Assembly: GCA_022393335.1 (NCBI GenBank)
Contig: JAJEKB010021331.1
Coordinates: forward strand, 1,573,258 to 1,637,257
DNA from: Macrotrachela quadricornifera
Taxonomy: Eukaryota; Rotifera; Eurotatoria; Philodinida; Philodinidae
Direction: 5' to 3'
Length of the DNA: 64,000 nucleotides
Positions within the stretch are counted from its first letter, which is position 1. Each line of letters starts with the position of its first letter. The position numbers and the translations under genes were made by a program. Positions 57,182 through 64,000 of this stretch are shown here, one piece after another. A model generated the notes under the pieces. It was not told where the DNA came from. It saw only the letters and a program-made list of their open reading frames with translations, and searched no databases.

Positions 57182-58624
57182 TCACCTTTTTTCTTTGAGA
57201 ATATTTTTGATAGGTTCAAAAAATCGAATGCTCCGTGGATCGATCGCCAATACACCAATGTTTAATTGGTTGCAGACATGAACAAAAGATAAATGATGTG
57301 AAAGTGAAGCGAAAGCAAAACTGCCACCCGCCCCTACAAACGAAAACAAAAACATTCTCCTGAATCCCATTGAATTTATAACACGTTATATATATCAAAT
57401 GTATTATGTATTTTTAAAAAATCTTACCTTTATAACCAAATGAATCTTCACTCAAGACATTGAAAATACTACTATTTAATTGAAATCCGCCTCTGGAAAA
57501 ACTTGATGCTAAGCCAAACAGAACTTGATCAACCTCATTTTCTGGTGTTATATTTTCAGTAGCGAATGCCAAAGTTTTCCTACTTAAAAGACAGTTTTTC
57601 TTTTCACCATTTTCATTAATATCACCAAGAAGCAAAGCGTAAATTCTTGCTAGAGTATGGGCATTTGAAATACCATTAGCAGCGGGCATTACAGCACGAT
57701 GTAAGCGAGAATCATTGAAATGGCAGTTCTCACTATTGGCCGATTGCACAGCAAAAGCACCACTGCATGTAAGAGCTTTTTCCGTCATTGGTTTCATCGG
57801 AGGTAAAGTAGCAACAGCTGTATTACTCTTAAAGAAGTAAAATAAAAAAGAAACTTTTTATTGAATTTTTTCTGTTATATATATCTATTCATACTTCTTT
57901 CTCAAGCAGAGGAGCAATACGTGCTTCAACTTTATCATCAGATATTCCTACATAAAATTCAGAATCTAATTCATCACGAACAAATTGACTATAAGAACGA
58001 TGTTGTGGATCAACACGTTAAATCAATTCATCAACGAGAAATCCAACTGTATAAACATGATAACCATGTCCTGATCCAGGTTTCCAATATGGTTTTTGAG
58101 CAGCCAATAGAGAAGTTATTTTATTCCAGTCGTACACATCATCAACTGTAAGCTTTTGATCAACACATGGTAAACCACCTCGATGAGCTATGAGATCGCT
58201 CACTGATATGTCCTTCAATATAACATGTGAAAAGAAAATTTTTCATAAATCTTGATTAATGGAATAGAATTATACATACCTGTTTTCCATTGACACCAAA
58301 TTCGGGCCAATATTGTGCAACAGGTGTTTGGTAATCAAGCCATCCTTTATCAACACATAGGGCAACAGCTGCAGCCGCAATTCCTTTTGATGTTGAAAAA
58401 ACAACTTGAAGAGTATCTAGTGTGTATGATTCTTGCTTCGTTTTTGTAACTTTCCAACCGCCACTCAGATTCACGACACACTCTCCTCGATGATAAATGC
58501 ATAAACTTGCTCCAAGATCAAGTCCATCGATTAAATTTTGATCGAAAACTGTACGTACACTTTCCCATTTTGGTGCTACATAACCAACAATGTTATTACT
58601 GTTTGAGGGTAAGGACATTATCAA
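57182..58624 (-). pseudogene. Serine beta-lactamase-related (class C / EstB-like) protein with an in-frame stop
   Basis: Four minus-strand exons: 58280-58624, 57895-58212, 57428-57827 and 57182-57333, with introns of 67, 67 and 94 bp, about 405 codons. Residues 77-80 are STSK, the SxxK nucleophile motif, and Tyr166 in GYHVYTVGF fits the second catalytic motif. GAGGSFAFA near the C-terminus replaces the KTG box, as in many eukaryotic homologues. Typical segments include GECVVNLSGGWKV, DISVSDLIAHRGGLP, SGAFAVQSANS, HLSFVHVCNQLNIGVLAIDPR. A TAA at 58020-58018 interrupts VDELI / RVDPQHRSYSQF without a frame change, so the gene is probably dead. Such proteins act as esterases or peptidases rather than in drug resistance. 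It lies tail-to-tail with the RRM-DUF4326 gene and head-to-head with the ABC transporter. Confidence 0.8.
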
Positions 58625-59406
58625 ATATATATGTGTATGTGTAATAAAGCACGTTTTTTCTTATTCGACTCATTAAATAGTTGTGTTTTTTTTCGCTCTC
58701 TAATCGAGAAAATAATACGATACAGTACTTTTTTTTCTACGCTTGTTCTCGACGATGGATGTGGTGTGAATGAGTATGCGTGTTCATTAAAGAGGAAAAC
58801 ACCGACATCTTCACCCTCACTCTGTACAAATGGTTATTTGAAGAAAAAAATGTTTCAAAATTCTGTTTGCCACATTCTCAAACATCAATACTGTCTATAA
58901 ATGAAATTAAAAACCATGTTTGGTTAACACTACCTAATCTGTTATGTGGATTCTTAAACAGATTTAAATAGAATTTCTTTGGCATGCTATGTAGATTATT
59001 ATTCATTGTTTGTGATCTTTATTACTGGTGATCATTTAAACAAGGATATAAAAGTCAAACTATTGAATTTAATTGTTCACAATGATTTCTGAACTATTTG
59101 GATGTTCTAAATGAGAGACTCATCTTGATAAAGGATAAATACATCTTCCTCATATGTAAACATAAGGATGGAGCACTCTACTTGCACGATCACAAGCAAA
59201 CAAATGGTGCTTTTGCTTTCTTCACTAAAATCGTCAAAGGAATTTCATTTTCCAATGTTCTTCTGTTTGACTTATGCAAAACAGTAGACAACTCACAAGT
59301 GGTTACTTTACTCGAACAAATTCATCCTTCTCGTTCCTTATCTTTACCATTTAAAATAAAAAGTGCGTTTATTGAAATAAAAAACAAAAAATGAATATGA
59401 GAATAT
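58625..59406. other. Divergent intergenic region between the beta-lactamase-like gene and the ABC transporter
   Basis: This region should hold promoters for both neighbours. Open frames at 58631-58971 and 59098-59394 (the latter starting at TTG, with LLFDLCKTVDNSQVVTLLEQ) are not recognised and may be chance or remnants. A TTCACCCTCAC tract lies at 58810. Confidence 0.4.
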
Positions 59407-62400
59407 ATGATAAAGTATCAACCTCAGGCTAAAATCGACATGAGTGACTCTGGACAACGACAATTTTCACGATTAAGCTGGGCTGAATCGTCATGGACAA
59501 CATGGATACAAATTCCACTATTCTCCTGGATCACGCCTTTTCTCTCCTTGAGTAATAAACGCACACTTGTGGAAAATGATTTTGACGACATTGCAATTCA
59601 AGATCAATGTTCAGTCTTATTGAATCGAATGAATTGGTACGGTGCACGATGGCCAGGTACATGGCGTGTTTTAATCCGAACATTTTATAAAGATTTTTTG
59701 CTGAGTTTATTTTTTGTTTTTCCACTGATGCTAGCACATATAGCACAACCATTGTTGATTCGTCAAATTGTTCTCTTCATTAAAGATCAATCAGGTTTAC
59801 CATCTTACACTGGTTATCTACTTGGTCTTGCTCTTTTCGCTGCTTGCATACTACAAGCCATTATTCCTCATCATATCTTCTTTCGAAATGCTCGCGGAGG
59901 TATGCGAATTCGTAATGGTTTATCATCTATCATCTATAAACACTTATTGACAACCAATACAACTGCTCTACACAATACGACTGCTGCACAGATGATCAAT
60001 TTAGTTGCTAATGATGTCAGTAAATTCGAAGAATTTACTGCATTTGTACATTCTCCACTGTTGGCAATCGTCGAAGCTCTGGTTGGTTTTGGTATTATTT
60101 GGAGTTTCATTGGTTTACCAACACTATTTGGGTATTTAGTGCTGTTTCTATTAGTATTTATCCAGTTGATTTTTAGCCGACAATTTAGTCGATATCGAAA
60201 CACCACAATGGCATGCACAGACAAGCGTATACAAGCGATCAACGAACTTGTTAACGGTTGTCAAATTGTTAAAATGTATAATTGGGAAAAAGCGATGGAA
60301 AAACGAGTACGTGAAACACGTCGACATGAACTTTTAAATATTTACAAAGCGAGCTGCATAAGAGCTCTCAATATTGCTCTGGCATTTTCCACCTTACCAT
60401 TGATTTCTCTTGCTACCTTTGGTGGAAGTTGGTTAATGGGTCGAACTTTGCTCTCCGAAGATATATTCACAATACTAGCCCTCTTCGTCATGGTCCGAGT
60501 TCCAGTAACAATTGGCTTACCAACTGCGATCGAAAAGTTTAGTGAGGCTCTTGTTTCTGCAAGACGAATCGATAAATTTATGCAACTTGACACGCTGTCG
60601 AATAAACGTGAAAAAGTATCAAACGATAACAAAGATCATGTCATCCAAATGGAAGATGCATCGTTTTCTTGGCAAGATACTCCTTCATTGTTTTCTCTGA
60701 ATCTTAAAGTAAAAAATGGAAATTTAATTGGAGTGAAAGGCCCAATCGGTGCTGGCAAATCAACTTTACTTGCTGCTATTCTAGGTGAAATTAATCTTGT
60801 CAGTGGTAAACTACAATTATATGTTAATTCAATTTCTTATGCTCCCCAATCAGCATGGATATTTGCTGACACGATTCGAAGTAATATTCTTCTTGGTAAA
60901 GCAATGGATGACGAACGTTATAAGAAGGTGATTAAAGCATGTTGTCTTGATATCGATCTGGAAAATTTCGGTCAAGTTGGTGATTTATTGATGATTGGTG
61001 ATAAAGGTGTCAATTTGAGTGGTGGACAAAAAGCTCGTATATCACTCGCTCGTGCTCTTTACACTGATGCTAACTTATATTTACTTGATGATCCACTTGC
61101 TGCCGTTGATCCAAAGGTAGCAAAGCAAATTTATGACCAATGTATCGGTCCTCATAGTCTCCTTCGTGAAAAAACTCGAATATTAGTGACACATCAGACA
61201 CATTTTTTAGTTGAAGCAGATCAAATCATTCTCATGAAAAATGGTCACATTGAAGAATCACAGATAGAACAAATACCTACCATAGGACCATTGGTTGATA
61301 CATCAGAAACAGAATGGAAACCTCATGCTGATGTAGTTGATCAAAATTCGATTGTCAAGAATGAGACAGCAGTTGAAGGTGCTATCGAATGGCGTGTTTG
61401 GTTCGAACTATTTACTGCACCACCACTACGATGGTTTGGTTTGTTACTCATGATTATTTTAATGTTCATCAATGAAGCTATCTACGACTTTTCAAATGTT
61501 TGGCTTGCTCTGTGGTCTAATGAAGATAAGAGAGAACAACGATCATCATTTTATGCTTCTGTTTATCTCGGAGCGATCGTTTCTACCTTCATCGTAGCGA
61601 TCCTACGTTCTACCTTTGTTTACTATATTATGTTGCGTGGTTCGACTCATTTACATAATCGAATGCTCAAAGGTATGTTATATACTTCGTTACGTTTCTT
61701 TGAAAGTAATCCCAGTGGACGAATCTTGAATCGAGCAAGTAAAGATCAGCAAGTATTAGATCAAATGTTACCACTCCTTTTAATCGATACGATGCAAGAT
61801 ACTTTGATGATTATTGGTTCAATTACAATTATTGGAAAGACGAATCCATGGGTACTTCTTATTCTCATTCCTTTAGTTCCGTCAATTGTATGGCTTCGTC
61901 GATTTTACATCCGTTCAAGCCGTCAAATCAAACGACTTGAAAGTGTAACGCGTAGTCCTATTTATACACTCTTATCATCATCCTTCGACGGACTGGCTAA
62001 TATTCGTGCATTTAGTGTTCAAAGCGATTTTCTGAATATGTTTATGGAAAGAATTGATACCAATGCACGAGCTTACTTCATTCTCTATAGTTCAGGACGA
62101 TGGTTTGGTTTACGACTCGATATTATAGTATCCTTGATCACATTAGTGACTACTCTTCTTGGAGTAGCTTTTCGACATCAAATCGACCCATCAGCACTAG
62201 CACTCAGTGTCACCTATTGCATCAGTTTAACAGGTGAATTTCAATGGGCAATACGTCAATCAACTGAAGTTGAAAATTACATGACCAGTGCAGAACGTAT
62301 TCATGAATATGGTCAACTAGTGCCAGAAAGTCATCAACAGAATAGAATAAACGAGAGCAATAATCTCATTCAACCAACTGCGGATTGGCCTTCTCGTGGT

Positions 62401-63140
62401 ATTATAGAATTTAAAGATTATACTTTTCGCTATCGTCCAGAACTTGATCCAGTACTTAAAAATCTTAATTTACGAATTGAATCAAAAGAAAAGATTGGCA
62501 TTATTGGTCGAACAGGTTTGATTATTTCCTTTCTGAGACTATTTATCTACTTTTTTTTCGTCTAGGTGCTGGAAAATCAACACTTATTCAAGCTCTTTTT
62601 CGACTTGTCGATCAATCATCAATCAATGGAACTATACTTATTGATAACTTCGATATTGGACATCTTTCACTTGATCATCTTCGTTCACATCTCAGTGTTA
62701 TTCCACAAGTACCCATCCTTTTCTGTGGTACACTTCGATATAATATTGATCCATTCGAACAATTCTCCGATGAAGAATGTTTAACAGCACTAGAAGCTGT
62801 TCAACTCAAACATTTTGTATGCAATCATCCTGATGGACTTCGTCTGTCAGTCGTTGAATCAGGTGTTAATTTGAGTGCTGGTGAACGTCAACTAATTTGT
62901 GTCGCTCGAGCTATTCTAAAGAAAAGCTCGATATTGTTGATTGATGAGGCTACTGCAAATGTTGATCAGACTACTGATAAAATGATTCAAAAGGTGATCT
63001 CTGACAAGTTTCGTGATCGTACCATATTAACAATTGCTCATCGATTGAATACAATCGCCAATAGCGACCGAATTCTAATCATAGAACAGGGAGAAGTGAC
63101 CTATTTTGGTGTGCCTACTACTAATATGCAACTCACTTAA
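59407..63140 (+). CDS. ABC transporter, subfamily C (MRP4/ABCC4-like)
   Basis: Two exons, 59407-62515 and 62566-63140, are joined across a 50-bp intron that splits the codon just before the second Walker A, giving about 1227 residues. Order: TMD1 (about 100-390), NBD1 with Walker A GPIGAGKSTL (about 443), signature LSGGQKAR (about 536) and Walker B LYLLDDPLAAVD (about 558); TMD2 (about 680-960); NBD2 with GRTGAGKSTL (about 1034), LSAGERQL, LLIDEATANVD and the switch His in AHRLNT. NBD1 has Asp in place of the catalytic Glu and NBD2 keeps Glu, the usual asymmetric ABCC pattern with one main hydrolytic site. Without an extra N-terminal TMD0 it is a short MRP. These export organic anions, conjugates and cyclic nucleotides across membranes. 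An alternative start is Met12 (59440). The gene looks intact. Confidence 0.92.
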
Positions 63141-63259
63141 TACTTATCATTGTTTTTTTAGAATAACGGATATTTTATTTGAAAAAGAAAAAAAAACAGA
63201 TGAATATCAATTACTATCGCCACCATATATAAAATTCGTCATAGAGAATTTTTATTGAA

Positions 63260-63939
63260 TAATGTTTAAGATGTTTGTTTGATTCAAGTAACGTTTGAAA
63301 TGTTTCAATCCACATTAGATCCATTCCAATAATATTTAATGAAGATAGATGACTATTTTCGATAGTTTTCGACAATAAAAAAATTCATCGTTTCTGGAGC
63401 AGATTCGTGAAATTTGTTAAATTCAAGATGTTGAACTTCAGAACAAAAGTCAATCAATTTTTTAATCATTACCATTGAAAAATTATCTTTAGCGATGATA
63501 TTTCTTGTTTTATTGTGTTTCGATAACAAACGAAAAGTGTCATTATTTGGTAGCAGACGAATAATGTTCCAATTAATTTTGGTGAGACATCAATGTTAAT
63601 GTATGAATATTGGGTATGAATTGTAAGAAGTTAATTAATTCATTAAACTCACAATAACTAATATTAAGAGTTAGTTTACTAAGCTTTGTCAAAGGAATAT
63701 TCAGACGAAAATTATCAATTGCAAATCGGTTTGGATAATCACGACGATTTATGTTGAATAATAACATGTGTAACTAAATAAAGATCAGTATCGATATGAC
63801 ATGGATAACGATTTAAAGTTGATTTATTATTGGTTAAGAAAAAGAATTTTCTTCTTAAAAGAACAACACAAATAAAACTAATATTTAGTATTTTCGAAAT
63901 AATTTTACCTATATCGTAGAAGAGAACAAAATATTTCAT
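63260..63939 (-). pseudogene. F-box/LRR-type protein fragment, frameshifted
   Basis: Minus-strand translation gives leucine-rich-repeat-like segments in two frames: LTKLSKLTLNISYCEFNELI and NFLQFIPNIHTLTLMSHQN, stopping near 63573. After a one-base shift it continues NWNIIRLLPNNDTFRLLSKH, KDNFSMVMIKKLIDFCSEVQ and HLEFNKFHESAPETMNFFI. The repeating 'L..L......F..LI..L...PN...L.L' pattern is that of the expanded F-box/LRR-like families of bdelloids; no F-box is visible here. Shifts and stops indicate a decayed copy. Its 5' part may lie beyond the window end. Confidence 0.45.
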
Positions 63940-64000
63940 GTAAATATTCTTTCGACATAGGTTCAGATGTAAAAAACCGTTATTTGATATGTTTTAATGA

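Noticed and set aside
741..58624. Alternative genetic code (several internal stops in otherwise good genes)
   Set aside because: TAA, TAG and TGA all occur internally in decayed copies, while the ice-binding-like, RRM-DUF4326 and ABC genes use standard stops with no internal ones.

Overview
This is a strongly AT-rich eukaryotic nuclear contig with one 10-N assembly gap at 44803-44812. Its protein-coding genes are split by very short GT-AG introns of about 48-77 bp. It combines an intron-containing Penelope-like retroelement, a DUF3494 ice-binding-like gene without introns, an RRM-DUF4326 fusion, kelch and F-box/LRR fragments, and dense mobile DNA. Together these point to a bdelloid rotifer (Rotaria or Adineta type), probably from a TE-rich, possibly subtelomeric-like accessory region. 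The taxon is inferred from gene content; no marker gene proves it.

Layout. 0-9.9 kb: the 3' part of a small membrane/coiled-coil gene, a broken 2-oxoglutarate oxygenase, an intact ice-binding-like gene (3916-4719), a spliced Gly/Tyr/His-rich gene, a tRNA-like locus and two small unrecognised minus-strand genes. 10.1-18.8 kb: a minus-strand Penelope-like element (PLE) with several short introns. It is decayed and interrupted twice: by a 1.68 kb Helitron at its intron before the YIDD exon, and by a 4.67 kb segment carrying GC-rich degenerate ends and a ~160 bp satellite. An 82-bp satellite abuts its 5' end. 19-24 kb: repeats and a dead mariner (DD34D) transposase. 24-40 kb: an AT-rich desert in which I see no genes, holding a short hAT-like element with perfect 8-bp target duplications (34356-35165). 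40-49 kb: a pile of non-autonomous elements and minisatellites, namely a TIR element that truncates a kelch gene, a foldback, 120/39/34-bp arrays, a TTAA-flanked piggyBac-like MITE and a 2.88 kb hAT-like element sharing the MITE's TTAA. 49.9-64 kb: the gene-richest part. It has a phospholipase D gene missing its 5' half and split by a transposon, a nonsense-mutated PARP/ART-like gene, the intact RRM-DUF4326 gene, a 1.16 kb long-TIR element, a serine beta-lactamase-like gene with an in-frame stop, an intact ABCC-type ABC transporter (about 1227 aa) and a broken F-box/LRR-type fragment.

There is no operon or pathway logic here. The main biology is genome dynamics: layered transposon insertions, TIR elements next to genes, and several gene copies broken by different stop codons beside a few intact genes. 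The intact, potentially functional genes are the ice-binding-like protein, the Gly-rich protein, RRM-DUF4326 and the ABC transporter.
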